64,000 bases of DNA, from NCBI RefSeq assembly GCF_023896955.1, contig NZ_JAMHIW010000015.1, positions 90,890 to 154,889 on the forward strand, given 5' to 3'. This document shows positions 7,659 to 14,888 of this stretch, one piece after another. The stretch comes from Micromonospora sp. RHAY321 (GTDB lineage: Bacteria; Actinomycetota; Actinomycetes; Mycobacteriales; Micromonosporaceae). The first letter of the stretch is position 1. Every line of letters starts with the position of its first letter. Below the pieces are notes generated by a model. It was not told the origin of the DNA and searched no databases. It saw only the letters and a program-made list of their open reading frames with translations. A program made the translations under genes and the position numbers.

Positions 7659-9824
7659 GTGGTGGTTCACTCAGCGTCGGAACGCGTGCTCGCCGGGCTG
7701 GACCCGGAGCAACGCTCCGCCGTGACCGCACCCGCCGGCCCGGTCTGCATCCTGGCCGGCGCCGGCACCGGCAAGACCCGCGCGATCACCTCCCGGATCG
7801 CCCATCGGGTGCTCTCCGGTGAGATCTCCCCCCGGCACGTGCTCGCGGTCACCTTCACCGCCCGGGCGGCCGCCGAGATGCGACACCGGATCTCCCTGCT
7901 CGGGGTGCACGGTGTGCAGGCGCGGACGTTCCACGCCGCCGCACTGCGTCAGGTGCGCTACTTCGCTCCCCGGCTGCTGGCCGGCCGGGCCATGCCCGAG
8001 CTGCTGGACAGCAAGGTGCGCCTGGTCACCCTCGCCGCCGCCCGGGTGGGCCTGCGTACCGACCGGGCCGCCGCGCGCGACCTCGCCGGCGAGATCGAGT
8101 GGGCCAAGTCGTCGCTGGTCGAGCCGGGCGAATACGTGGTGGCGGCGGCACGGGCGCTGCGCGACACCCCGCACGAGCCGGCGAAGGTGGCCGACGTGTT
8201 CGCCGCGTACGAGCAGCTCAAGCGCTCCAACGGCGTGATCGACTTCGAGGACATGCTGCGCGCCGCGGTGTGGGGCATCGAGGAGCATTCGGACGTCGGC
8301 GAGCAGGTCCGTGGCCAGTACCGGCATTTCGTGGTCGACGAGTACCAGGACGTCAACCCACTCCAGCAGCGGTTGCTGGACGCCTGGCTGGCCGGCCGGA
8401 ACGACCTGACCGTGGTCGGTGACGCCAGCCAGACGATCTACTCGTTCACCGGGGCGACCTCGGCATATCTGGTCGACTTCCCGCGCCGGCACCGCGGCGC
8501 CACCGTGGTCCGGCTGGTCCGCGACTACCGCTCCACCCCGCAGGTGGTCGGGCTGGCCAACGCGGTGATCTCCCAGGCTCGGGGCACCGAGGCGCGGCTG
8601 CGACTGGAGTTGAGCGGGCAGCGCCCGCCCGGTCCCGAGCCGGACCTGCGGATCTTCACCGACGAGCCGGCCGAGGCGAACGCGGTGGCCGCCCGCTGCC
8701 GGACGTTGATCGACTCGGGCACGCCGGCGAAGGAGATCGCCGTCCTGTTCCGGACCAACGCGCAGTCCGAGGCGTACGAGAAGGCGCTCACCGAGGCCGA
8801 GGTGCCGTACGTGGTGCAGGGCGCGGAGCGGTTCTTCGAGCGGACCGAGGTGCGCCAGGCGATGGTCGCGTTGCGCGCCGCCACCCGGTCGATCCCGGGT
8901 GAGACCCCCCTGCCGGCCGCCGTCGTCGAGGCGCTCACCGCGGTCGGCTGGGCCCCGGACGCGCCCCCGGCCGGCGGTGCCGCCCGCGAGCGGTGGGAGG
9001 CGTTGGCCGCGCTGGTCCAGCTCGCCGAGGAGTACGCGGCCACCCCCGAGGTGCTGCCGATCGGCGAGGCGGCGTCGGTGGAGCGCGCGGTCACCCTGTC
9101 CGACTTCACCGAGGAGCTGGCCCGCCGGGCCGCCCAGCAGCACGTGCCGACGGTGGACGGGGTGACACTGGCGTCCCTGCACTCGGCCAAGGGGCTGGAG
9201 TGGGACGCGGTCTTCCTGGTCGGGCTCGCCGAGGGCACCCTGCCCACCACGTACGCCAAGACCGTCGAGCAGGTCGAGGAGGAGCGCCGGCTGCTCTACG
9301 TCGGGATCACCCGGGCCCGGCAGTGGCTCTGGCTGTCGTACGCCGCCGCGCGCTCGCCGGGCGGACGTGCCCGGCGGCCGTCGCGGTTCCTGCCCCAGCT
9401 GGACCGCTCCGGTGGGACCGAACGGGCTGGCTCCGGTACCGGCCCGGCCCGGCGGCCCGAACGGCGCCGGACCCAGATCGTCTCCTGCCGGATCTGCGGG
9501 GCCACGCTGCTCGCCGGCCCGGACCGGAAGCTGGGCCGCTGTCCCACCTGCCCGTCCGATATAGACGATGAGCTGCACGAACGCCTGCGGGAGTGGCGTC
9601 AGCGGGTGGCCGGTGCGCAGAAGGTGCCCGCGTACGTGGTCTTCACGGACGCCACGCTGACAGCGCTGGCCGAGCGGCGGCCGGGCCGGCCGGAGGAGCT
9701 GATCGCCATCGCCGGCATCGGCCCCCGCAAGTTGGGCCTCTACGGCGAGTCGGTTCTGGCGCTGGTGGGCGGCGCGGGGGTGGACGACGTCTGCCCGGAG
9801 AAAACTTTCGAAATCTCGTCGTAA
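7659..9824 (+). CDS. uvrD2: ATP-dependent DNA helicase UvrD2 (SF1A, with four-cysteine motif and HRDC)
   Basis: The 721-residue protein has the SF1 helicase motifs: Walker A GAGTGKT (residues 34-40), the motif II region VVDEYQDVNP, motif III GDASQTIYSFTGA, and C-terminal VTLASLHSAKGLEWD and LLYVGITRA. Downstream are two CxxC pairs at C610/C613 and C628/C631, then an HRDC-like domain (LIAIAGIGPRKLGLYGESVL). Helicase core, tetracysteine and HRDC together are the layout of actinobacterial UvrD2, a 3'-5' helicase. GTG start at 7659 (a second GTG follows directly). It diverges from mrx1, and the whiB7 promoter begins at its stop codon. Confidence 0.93.
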   Translation: MVVHSASERVLAGLDPEQRSAVTAPAGPVCILAGAGTGKTRAITSRIAHRVLSGEISPRHVLAVTFTARAAAEMRHRISLLGVHGVQARTFHAAALRQVRYFAPRLLAGRAMPELLDSKVRLVTLAAARVGLRTDRAAARDLAGEIEWAKSSLVEPGEYVVAAARALRDTPHEPAKVADVFAAYEQLKRSNGVIDFEDMLRAAVWGIEEHSDVGEQVRGQYRHFVVDEYQDVNPLQQRLLDAWLAGRNDLTVVGDASQTIYSFTGATSAYLVDFPRRHRGATVVRLVRDYRSTPQVVGLANAVISQARGTEARLRLELSGQRPPGPEPDLRIFTDEPAEANAVAARCRTLIDSGTPAKEIAVLFRTNAQSEAYEKALTEAEVPYVVQGAERFFERTEVRQAMVALRAATRSIPGETPLPAAVVEALTAVGWAPDAPPAGGAARERWEALAALVQLAEEYAATPEVLPIGEAASVERAVTLSDFTEELARRAAQQHVPTVDGVTLASLHSAKGLEWDAVFLVGLAEGTLPTTYAKTVEQVEEERRLLYVGITRARQWLWLSYAAARSPGGRARRPSRFLPQLDRSGGTERAGSGTGPARRPERRRTQIVSCRICGATLLAGPDRKLGRCPTCPSDIDDELHERLREWRQRVAGAQKVPAYVVFTDATLTALAERRPGRPEELIAIAGIGPRKLGLYGESVLALVGGAGVDDVCPEKTFEISS

Positions 9825-9860
9825 ATTCGTTTGCCCTCGCCCCGGCGCGAGGAATAGCCT
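9821..9860 (+). promoter_or_regulatory. Probable whiB7 promoter with AT-rich upstream box
   Basis: An AT-rich block (GTAAATTCGT, 9821-9830, preceded by AAAACTTTCGAAAT at 9801-9814) sits directly upstream of a -35-like TTGCCC (9831-9836). An 18-base spacer and the -10 TAGCCT (9855-9860) follow. WhiB7-controlled promoters in mycobacteria have an AT-rich element just before the -35, allowing autoactivation with the primary sigma factor. The block overlaps the end of uvrD2. Predicted start near 9867 gives a leader of about 450 bases before whiB7. Confidence 0.55.
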
Positions 9861-9945
9861 CAGGACACACCACGCGAGCGGCGCCATTCCGGCTGCTCAC
9901 GAGGTTGGTCCAGTCGATTCGAGGAACGTGAGGGAGGTGGCACCC

Positions 9946-10185
9946 GTGAAGATCTTCACCTATGAGCGTCTGGCGGCGATGCCCGCTGCCCACGCTCCGC
10001 TGTCGGCTGTCCGGGTGGCCCTCACGGCCCCACGACCGTCGGTTCCGCAGGTGCACCAGGTTCAGGCCGAGCTGACCCTGACCGTCGGAGTCAACGGGAC
10101 CAGTGGCATCACGGGCAAGGGCATTCAGGGCGCCAAGAAGCGCATGGATGTCCGCGGCGTTCCACCTCGAGGTAGACCGGTCTGA
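9946..10185 (+). CDS. Upstream ORF in the whiB7 leader (probable attenuator ORF)
   Basis: A GTG at 9946, six bases after GGAGGTGG, opens a 79-codon frame (start VKIFTYERLAAMPAAHAPL) that ends at TGA 10183-10185. No protein family is recognisable. Its position matters: the stop codon lies inside a predicted antiterminator hairpin (10165-10211) that competes with an intrinsic terminator (10208-10252) ahead of whiB7. In mycobacteria whiB7 is controlled by a translated leader ORF and a terminator. A shorter in-frame version from ATG 10144 (13 codons) is also possible. The last codons (GTT CCA CCT CGA GGT AGA) are rare for this genome, although the RNA fold may constrain them. The product itself may be unimportant. 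Confidence 0.55.
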   Translation: MKIFTYERLAAMPAAHAPLSAVRVALTAPRPSVPQVHQVQAELTLTVGVNGTSGITGKGIQGAKKRMDVRGVPPRGRPV

Positions 10186-10211
10186 CCATCAGACACCGGC
10201 TCACCTCGAGG
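10165..10211 (+). promoter_or_regulatory. Candidate antiterminator hairpin in the whiB7 leader
   Basis: CCTCGAGGT (10165-10173) pairs with ACCTCGAGG (10203-10211), CCGG (10177-10180) with CCGG (10196-10199) and TCTGA (10181-10185) with TCAGA (10189-10193) around a three-base loop. The 3' side shares 10208-10211 with the terminator stem, so the two hairpins exclude each other. The leader ORF's stop codon is in the apical stem. Confidence 0.5.
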
Positions 10212-10252
10212 CCGCGGAACCCGCTTACCGGGATCCGCGGCCTCAGTTTTTT
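10208..10252 (+). terminator. Intrinsic terminator (attenuator) upstream of whiB7
   Basis: GAGGCCGCGGA (10208-10218) pairs exactly with TCCGCGGCCTC (10234-10244), followed by AG and six thymines (10247-10252). A clean U-tract is unusual in this genome. The terminator ends 65 bases before the whiB7 ATG and after a translated leader frame, so it most likely works as an attenuator, not as the uvrD2 terminator. Confidence 0.75.
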
Positions 10253-10317
10253 GCCCCGCCGAAGTACGTCGGAATGCGATCCACGAGATCGAAGTGTGAG
10301 AGAGAGGTGACCGGGCG

Positions 10318-10683
10318 ATGAGTCTGGCGTTGGCCCCCATCGACGTGAGCGTCGAGATGGAGGCGAACCTGCCCTGCCGGAAGTTCGACCCCGACCTGTG
10401 GTTCTCGGACTCGCCTGCACAGCTCGAGCTGGCCAAGTCGCTCTGCGGGGACTGCCCGCTGCGCGTCGAGTGCCTGGCCGGAGCGGTGGAGCGAGCGGAG
10501 CCGTGGGGCGTCTGGGGCGGCGAGATCTTCGAGCGTGGCGCGGTCGTCCCGCGCAAGCGGCCCCGTGGCCGTCCGCGCAAGGAGGACGTCGCCCGTGACG
10601 CCGAGCTGCGGGTCGAGGCCGAGGCACGCCTGGCGGCCAGTGGGCTGTCCGAGGTGCGTGGCGCGGTCCGGTTGGCGGCCTGA
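10318..10683 (+). CDS. whiB7: Redox/antibiotic-responsive transcription factor WhiB7
   Basis: The 121-residue Wbl protein has the four iron-sulfur cysteines C20, C43, C46 and C52. The segment EPWGVWGGE (61-69) follows, then an AT-hook RPRGRPRK (81-88), and this order is specific to WhiB7. WhiB7 binds the primary sigma factor and AT-rich DNA upstream of -35 elements to activate intrinsic antibiotic-resistance genes and its own gene. ATG at 10318 follows GAGAGAGGTGA. Position after uvrD2 and before an ABC1 kinase matches the mycobacterial order as I recall it. The leader contains a uORF, antiterminator and terminator, indicating control by transcription attenuation plus autoactivation. Confidence 0.95.
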   Translation: MSLALAPIDVSVEMEANLPCRKFDPDLWFSDSPAQLELAKSLCGDCPLRVECLAGAVERAEPWGVWGGEIFERGAVVPRKRPRGRPRKEDVARDAELRVEAEARLAASGLSEVRGAVRLAA

Positions 10684-10771
10684 CATGTTCCCGATCCGTA
10701 CCAACTACGCCGGTGTCACACCGGCAGCGAGTGAGAAGACGATGCTGCACGTACCGACTGGAGCCTTCGAG

Positions 10772-10921
10772 ATGCAACTACTCCACGAAGCGTTGTCGAG
10801 GGCTCGAATGCGCCGGCCTCAGGCCGGTCGTACCACCACGAGCACTGAGGCAACCCGTTCCGCCCGTACCGTCGCCATGAACAGCCGTAACCAGTCGGCG
10901 CGCGACCTGGGCGTTCTCTAG
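10772..10921 (+). CDS. Small basic protein downstream of whiB7 (49 aa, hypothetical)
   Basis: A short frame starting MQLLHEALSRARMRRPQ runs 49 codons to TAG at 10921. GGAG at 10760-10763 lies eight bases before this ATG. An in-frame ATG at 10742 would add ten residues. The product is small, basic and Arg/Thr/Ser-rich, without cysteines or membrane segments. The MLLHEALARARM-like start resembles tiny conserved actinobacterial proteins, but I cannot name a family. It lies between whiB7 and a bidirectional hairpin and would be cotranscribed with whiB7, so it could be part of the whiB7 response. Codon bias is weaker than in neighbours, which lowers confidence. Confidence 0.45.
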   Translation: MQLLHEALSRARMRRPQAGRTTTSTEATRSARTVAMNSRNQSARDLGVL

Positions 10922-10935
10922 TACCAACCCACGAA

Positions 10936-10966
10936 GAAGGGCGGGTGCCACCGGCACCCGCCCTTC
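10936..10966. terminator. Bidirectional hairpin between the whiB7 unit and the ABC1 gene
   Basis: GAAGGGCGGGTGCC (10936-10949) and its exact complement (10953-10966) form a 14-bp stem with a three-base loop, 15 bases after the small ORF and 20 bases beyond the ABC1-kinase stop. Confidence 0.75.
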
Positions 10967-10985
10967 GCGGCGTGAGAGGCGGTGC

Positions 10986-12332
10986 TCAGGCCACGGGTGC
11001 GAAGCCGGGCAGCCAGCGCTCCAGGATGCTCCGGTACGGGGCCTTCGCCTCCAACTGGCAGAGCACCCCGATCGACCCGAGGGTCACCCGGTGGATGAGC
11101 AGGTAGGACGGCGGCAGGTTGAGCTGCCGACTCAGCTGGTAGGCGGGGGAGCGGGGGCTGGCCAGTCGGGCCGCCTCGGCCCGCAGCCACGCCCGGGTGA
11201 ACCGGAACCCGTCGGCGGCGATGGGCTCCAGGATCGGACGGAGGAAGTCGAGCACCTCCTCGGCGTCGATCTCCGTGGTCGCGCCGATGAAGCCCTCCGA
11301 CCGCAGCCCCGCAACGACCCCGTCGGCGTCGTTGCGCAGGGCCAGCGCCGCGATGCGACCGATCGGCTCCGGTGTGCCCTCCGGCATCCGGGCCACGGCA
11401 CCGAAGTCGATCACCCCGAGCCGGCCGTCGGGCAGCAGCCGGAAGTTGCCCGGGTGCGGGTCGGCGTGCAGCAGCCCGGCCCGCTGCGGCGCCGACAGGT
11501 GCAGGGTGGCCATCAGCCGGCCCGCCTCGTCCCGCTGCTCCTCGGTGCCCTCCCGGATGATGTCGGCCAGCGGCGTGCCCGTCACCCACTCGGTGACCAG
11601 CACCCGGGGCGACGCGGAGACCACCGCCGGGATGTAGATCTCCGGGTCGTCGGCGTACGCGGCGGAGAAGGTGCGCTGCGACTCGGCCTCCAACTCGTAG
11701 TCCAGCTCCTCGGTGATCCGCTCGCGCAGCTCGGTCAGGAGCGGCTTGACGTCCAGGCCCGGCTGGATGGCCCGGAACATCCCGCCCAGTCGGGAGAGCT
11801 GCTTGAGGTCGGAGAGCAGCGCGTCACCGGCGCCCGGGTACTGGATCTTGACGGCCACGTCGCGGCTGTTGGGCTCGCCGGACGGCCCGTACCCCGGTTC
11901 GCGCCAGCGCGCCCGGTGCACCTGACCGATGCTCGCGGCGGCGGCCGGGGTGTCGTTGAACTCGACGAACCGGTCCCGCCAGTCCGGGCCGAGCTGCTCG
12001 GCCAGCACCTTGTGCACGCTGGCGGCCGGCAGCGGCGGCGCGGCCTCCTGGAGCTTGGTCAGGGCCTGGCGGTAGGGGGCGGCGATCTCCTCCGGCAGGG
12101 CCGCCTCGAAGACGGACAGCGCCTGCCCGAACTTCATCGCACCGCCCTTGAGCTGGCCCAACACGCTGAAAAGTTGCTCGGCGGTGCGCTGCTGGATCTC
12201 TGCGGAGATCACGTCGGAGGCGAGCCCGGTGACACGCTTACCCATGCCGAGGACGGTCCGGCCGGCGAAGCCGAGCGGCAGAGCGGCGAGCTTGGCGGTC
12301 CGGGACACGGCCCGGCGCGGGATGTCGGTCAC
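10986..12332 (-). CDS. ABC1/AarF (UbiB/ADCK-like) atypical kinase
   Basis: The 448-residue protein has the ABC1 family signatures: GGAMKFGQALSVFE (the KxGQ motif), AAASIGQVHRARW (the alanine-rich nucleotide loop), VAVKIQYPG, LLHADPHPGNF and VIDFGAVARM (the DFG-equivalent metal site). ABC1 proteins are atypical kinase/ATPases linked to lipid or quinone metabolism. In mycobacteria the homologue lies beside whiB7 (Rv3197, from memory) and has been connected to macrolide tolerance. GTG at 12332 overlaps the upstream gene's TGA as GTGA, so the pair is translationally coupled. An upstream in-frame ATG would intrude further into that gene. No membrane segment. Confidence 0.88.
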   Translation of the reverse strand: MTDIPRRAVSRTAKLAALPLGFAGRTVLGMGKRVTGLASDVISAEIQQRTAEQLFSVLGQLKGGAMKFGQALSVFEAALPEEIAAPYRQALTKLQEAAPPLPAASVHKVLAEQLGPDWRDRFVEFNDTPAAAASIGQVHRARWREPGYGPSGEPNSRDVAVKIQYPGAGDALLSDLKQLSRLGGMFRAIQPGLDVKPLLTELRERITEELDYELEAESQRTFSAAYADDPEIYIPAVVSASPRVLVTEWVTGTPLADIIREGTEEQRDEAGRLMATLHLSAPQRAGLLHADPHPGNFRLLPDGRLGVIDFGAVARMPEGTPEPIGRIAALALRNDADGVVAGLRSEGFIGATTEIDAEEVLDFLRPILEPIAADGFRFTRAWLRAEAARLASPRSPAYQLSRQLNLPPSYLLIHRVTLGSIGVLCQLEAKAPYRSILERWLPGFAPVA

Positions 12333-13441
12333 CCGGTCATTGTTACCGACCGGAGGGCCCCGCTGCTGCTCTGCGGCTGGGCTGGTGCCCACACCCGGCT
12401 CCCGGAACACCCGCACGCCGGATGTGGCGGCCAGCCCCGGCGGCGGAAACGGCCCGCGCCGACGATCTCCATGGCGCCGCCCAGCGTCTCCGGGCTGCCG
12501 CCGTCGAGCTGCGTGAGCGCTTCGGCCAGCGCGTACCCGGTGGCGGCGAGGAGCGTGCCGGTCGCGCCGGCGGCCACCGGCTCGGCGGCGGCGAGTTGGG
12601 CGGCGAGCCGTGGCCAGGCCGGGTCGCGGTCGGCGCGGTGCAGCTCGACGCAGTGCAGGCAGGGGCCGACGGGCGGGCGGACCAGTGGGCCGATGACCGG
12701 TACGCCCTCGCGCAGGGTGACCAGCAGGTGCGGCTGGCGGCGCTGGGCGAGACCGGCGGCGAGCAGCGCGGGTGGGCGGTCCGTGCCGAGCTGGATCACC
12801 AGGTCGACGCGGGTGGGCCGGCCGGGGTGGGTGCCGGTGCCCGGGGCGGCGCGGTCGACGGCGGCTCGTACCGCCGGGGCCAGCGGCCGGCCCAGCTCGG
12901 CGGTGGGGATGCCGGTGCCGATCAGGTCGATGGGGCGGACCGGGCCGGTGAGGTGGGGGATCACCTGCCCGACGCCGGACTGGGCCAGCGCCACCGCCAG
13001 CGGGCCGCCGAGCGCACCGGTGCCGGTGAGCAGCACGCGGGCGGCCAGCCGCCGGCGCAGGACCTGCGCAGGTGTGCCGGGCAGTCGGGCCGCGGCCAGG
13101 GCCAGCGCGGCGGACTCGGCGGCGAGGCGGGCGCGGGTCTGGCCGGTCAGGTCGCGGGGGAGCAGGTGGTGCGCGGGCACCAGCAGGCCCGCCGCGCGCA
13201 GGGCGTCGAGCAGGCTACGCGCCTCGTCGGTGGAGACCTGGGTGGTGACCGCGTACGCCAGCACGGCTCGCTCGCTGCGGGTGCCGTCCAGTAGGTCGAG
13301 CAGGTGGGCGGCGCGCGGGTTGGCCAGCTCCAGCAGCACGGCCGGCCCCGGGCCGACGCCGAGCTGAAGGGTGTGCCGGTCGCGCCAGAGCCGGCTGAGG
13401 CCGGGCAGCAGCGTGGGACGGGGAAGGGCGGAACGACTCAT
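12329..13441 (-). CDS. ThiF/E1-like protein (TOMM cyclodehydratase partner-like)
   Basis: This 370-residue protein has a Rossmann-type segment LLTGTGALGGPLAVALAQSG in its middle. A likely structural zinc site is formed by PCLHC and a C-terminal HPACGC. These are features of ThiF/MoeB/HesA E1-like proteins and of the related partner subunit of YcaO cyclodehydratases. The N-terminal ~120 residues resemble a peptide-clamp region (LQLGVGPGPAVLLELANP). No YcaO gene or precursor peptide lies nearby, so a biosynthetic role is unsupported. The adenylation Arg/Asp residues are not obvious and the protein may be non-catalytic. It is coupled to the ABC1 gene by a four-base overlap. ATG at 13441; ribosome-binding site weak. 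A DnaA-box cluster lies just upstream. Confidence 0.65.
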   Translation of the reverse strand: MSRSALPRPTLLPGLSRLWRDRHTLQLGVGPGPAVLLELANPRAAHLLDLLDGTRSERAVLAYAVTTQVSTDEARSLLDALRAAGLLVPAHHLLPRDLTGQTRARLAAESAALALAAARLPGTPAQVLRRRLAARVLLTGTGALGGPLAVALAQSGVGQVIPHLTGPVRPIDLIGTGIPTAELGRPLAPAVRAAVDRAAPGTGTHPGRPTRVDLVIQLGTDRPPALLAAGLAQRRQPHLLVTLREGVPVIGPLVRPPVGPCLHCVELHRADRDPAWPRLAAQLAAAEPVAAGATGTLLAATGYALAEALTQLDGGSPETLGGAMEIVGAGRFRRRGWPPHPACGCSGSRVWAPAQPQSSSGALRSVTMTG

Positions 13442-13481
13442 GATGACGAATCGTGACCGTCTCCCTGCGCTCGGTCGATCG

Positions 13482-13543
13482 TTGTCCACAGGTGGCCGGG
13501 CGGCTGTCCAGCGCTGTCCACAGGATTCGCCGGGTTATCCACA
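13482..13543 (+). promoter_or_regulatory. Cluster of three DnaA boxes
   Basis: TTGTCCACA (13482-13490), CTGTCCACA (13514-13522) and TTATCCACA (13535-13543) are in the same orientation within 62 bases, with a degenerate CTGTCCAGC at 13504-13512. TTGTCCACA is the actinobacterial DnaA-box consensus and TTATCCACA the E. coli consensus. The cluster is 40-100 bases upstream of the E1-like/ABC1 operon start and no replication gene is near. Confidence 0.6.
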
Positions 13544-13605
13544 ACCCGCCGGTAGTCGTGTCGGTCACCCGACAGGCCGTCGGTCGACCGATCGCGGAAC
13601 GGCAA

Positions 13606-13640
13606 CGGGGGCGGGGTGGCCGCCGGCCACCCCGCCCCCG
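13606..13640 (-). terminator. Hairpin terminator after the DUF5679 gene
   Basis: CGGGGGCGGGGTGGC (13606-13620) pairs perfectly over 15 bp with 13626-13640 around a five-base loop. It lies 15 bases past the DUF5679 stop on the minus strand. Confidence 0.7.
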
Positions 13641-13654
13641 TCCACCCGTACGGG

Positions 13655-13825
13655 TCAGACCTTGGCCTTGCCGAGGATGCGGTTCACTGTTGTGCCGCAC
13701 ACCGGACACTTGCCCTTGGCCATGTTCATTCCGGTCTTCGAGACCTCGACGTGCCCCTCGAAGTCCCGCTTCTCCTTGCACTTCACGCAGTAACCGTTGT
13801 AGGTCGTCTGGGCCTGGTCGGCCAC
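13655..13825 (-). CDS. DUF5679 zinc-ribbon-like small protein
   Basis: A 56-residue protein begins VADQAQTTYNGYCVKCKEKR. It contains CVKC and CPVC pairs (residues 13/16 and 40/43), suggesting one zinc ribbon, and is otherwise rich in lysine. The pattern YCVKCK-xR-x-KNG/TGR-KGxCPVCGT is that of DUF5679, a widespread small actinobacterial family of unknown function that may bind nucleic acid. The GTG at 13825 follows GAGGAGGG by four bases, the best ribosome-binding site in this neighbourhood. It is monocistronic, with a perfect hairpin after its stop. Confidence 0.85.
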   Translation of the reverse strand: MADQAQTTYNGYCVKCKEKRDFEGHVEVSKTGMNMAKGKCPVCGTTVNRILGKAKV

Positions 13826-14338
13826 GGTGCCCTCCTCGTCTCGTCCGCCGGTCGATGCCGTCCCGGCGGGGTGCCCGGCGGCGGGCCACAGGGGGCGCCG
13901 ACGCTGGGTCTCACTGCGCGGTCACCACTGTGACCGCTGGTCCGCGGACCCTACCCAGGTCTGGGCGGTTCCATGTCAGCTGTGCATCGACACTGTGAGC
14001 TAGTCGACGTCGAGAGTGTGCATGGCGAATTAGGTCTGATAAGTCAGTTTGGCGGGGACACGCCGGCCAAACCCTCTCAGCCACCCGTGCGGGTGCCCCC
14101 GCGGAGGCGCCGGGGACAGTGATCACCTACGGTGGAGGGGAGTCGCGAGGTGCCGCCATCGCTGTTCACCAAGGGTGACGAGATGGCGTGCGGACGGCCC
14201 GGTCAAGAAATTTTCGGGACGCCTGGCGACCAATCACCATTTTCTGGGCGCGTGTCGTGCGGTTGACTCTTGCGGACCCCTGGTCAGTACGCATTAGCTT
14301 TCCTTCGTGACACGTAGCCGAGGCTGCGCGGGCCAGTG
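13826..14338. other. 513-base intergenic region without a convincing gene
   Basis: No frame here shows the local codon bias. It holds a palindrome GCGGTCAC-N4-GTGACCGC (13918-13937), a hairpin based on GTTTGGC/GGCCAAAC near 14047-14072, an AT-rich stretch around 14208 and a weak TTGACT (14263-14268) with poorly placed -10 candidates before the metallopeptidase gene. The first 100 bases should contain the DUF5679 promoter. Confidence 0.4.
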
Positions 14339-14869
14339 ATGGCGGGGACGCGTAAGCCGGTCGTCGAGGTGCGGCGCAGCCAGCGTCGGCGACGCACGGT
14401 GTCTGCGTACCGTGACGGTGAGCGGGTCGTCGTCCTCATCCCGGACCAGTTCTCCCGGGCCGAGGAGAGCGAGTGGGTCGACCGGATGCTGGCCCGGCTC
14501 GCCGCCCGGGAGGGCCGGCTGGCCCGCTCCGACGACGAGTTGCTGGCTCGCGCCACCCGGCTGATCGATCTCTACCTCGCCGGGTACGGCGCGAAGGCGG
14601 TGCCGGCCAGCGTACGGTGGGTCACCAACCAGAACGGCCGTTGGGGCTCGTGCACCCCCGCCGACCGCAGCATCCGGATCTCCCACCGCGTGCAGGACAT
14701 GCCCGACTGGGTCATCGACTACGTGCTGCTGCACGAGCTCGCCCACCTCATCGTGCCCAGCCACAACGCCCGGTTCTGGGCGCTGGTCGGCCGCTACCCG
14801 AAGGCGGAGCGAGCCCGCGGCTACCTCGAAGGCGTCGCCGCCGCCTCCTGTGCCCCCCTGCCGTCCTGA
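14339..14869 (+). CDS. YgjP-like M48-type metallopeptidase (DUF45)
   Basis: This 176-residue protein contains HELAH (H132, E133, H136) with a third histidine at SHN (H142). It is preceded by RWGSCTPADRSIRISHRV, the WGSC signature of YgjP/DUF45 proteins in the gluzincin/SprT-like group. Some members have been reported as nucleotide pyrophosphatases, so the real substrate is uncertain. It is cytoplasmic with no signal peptide. Translation can start at ATG 14339 or at GTG 14336 directly before it, and the ribosome-binding site is weak. It stands alone between a long intergenic region and an inverted repeat. Confidence 0.82.
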   Translation: MAGTRKPVVEVRRSQRRRRTVSAYRDGERVVVLIPDQFSRAEESEWVDRMLARLAAREGRLARSDDELLARATRLIDLYLAGYGAKAVPASVRWVTNQNGRWGSCTPADRSIRISHRVQDMPDWVIDYVLLHELAHLIVPSHNARFWALVGRYPKAERARGYLEGVAAASCAPLPS

Positions 14870-14888
14870 CCTGGGGTCGCGCCTCTGA

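Noticed and set aside
5060..7822. 920-codon plus-strand frame over the XRE regulator and MFS gene
   Set aside because: Composition is artefactual and both underlying regions have recognised genes in other frames.
9851..9876. SigR-type promoter at GGAAT 9851 upstream of whiB7
   Set aside because: No GTT occurs 18-19 bases downstream, so only the -35-like half is present.
10270..10300. Second SigR-like promoter (GGAAT at about 10270) directly before whiB7
   Set aside because: The -10 position reads GTG instead of GTT and there is no supporting feature.
13911..14297. Short frames in the 13.8-14.3 kb intergenic region
   Set aside because: None has a ribosome-binding site, a leaderless -10 or the genome's third-position GC bias.
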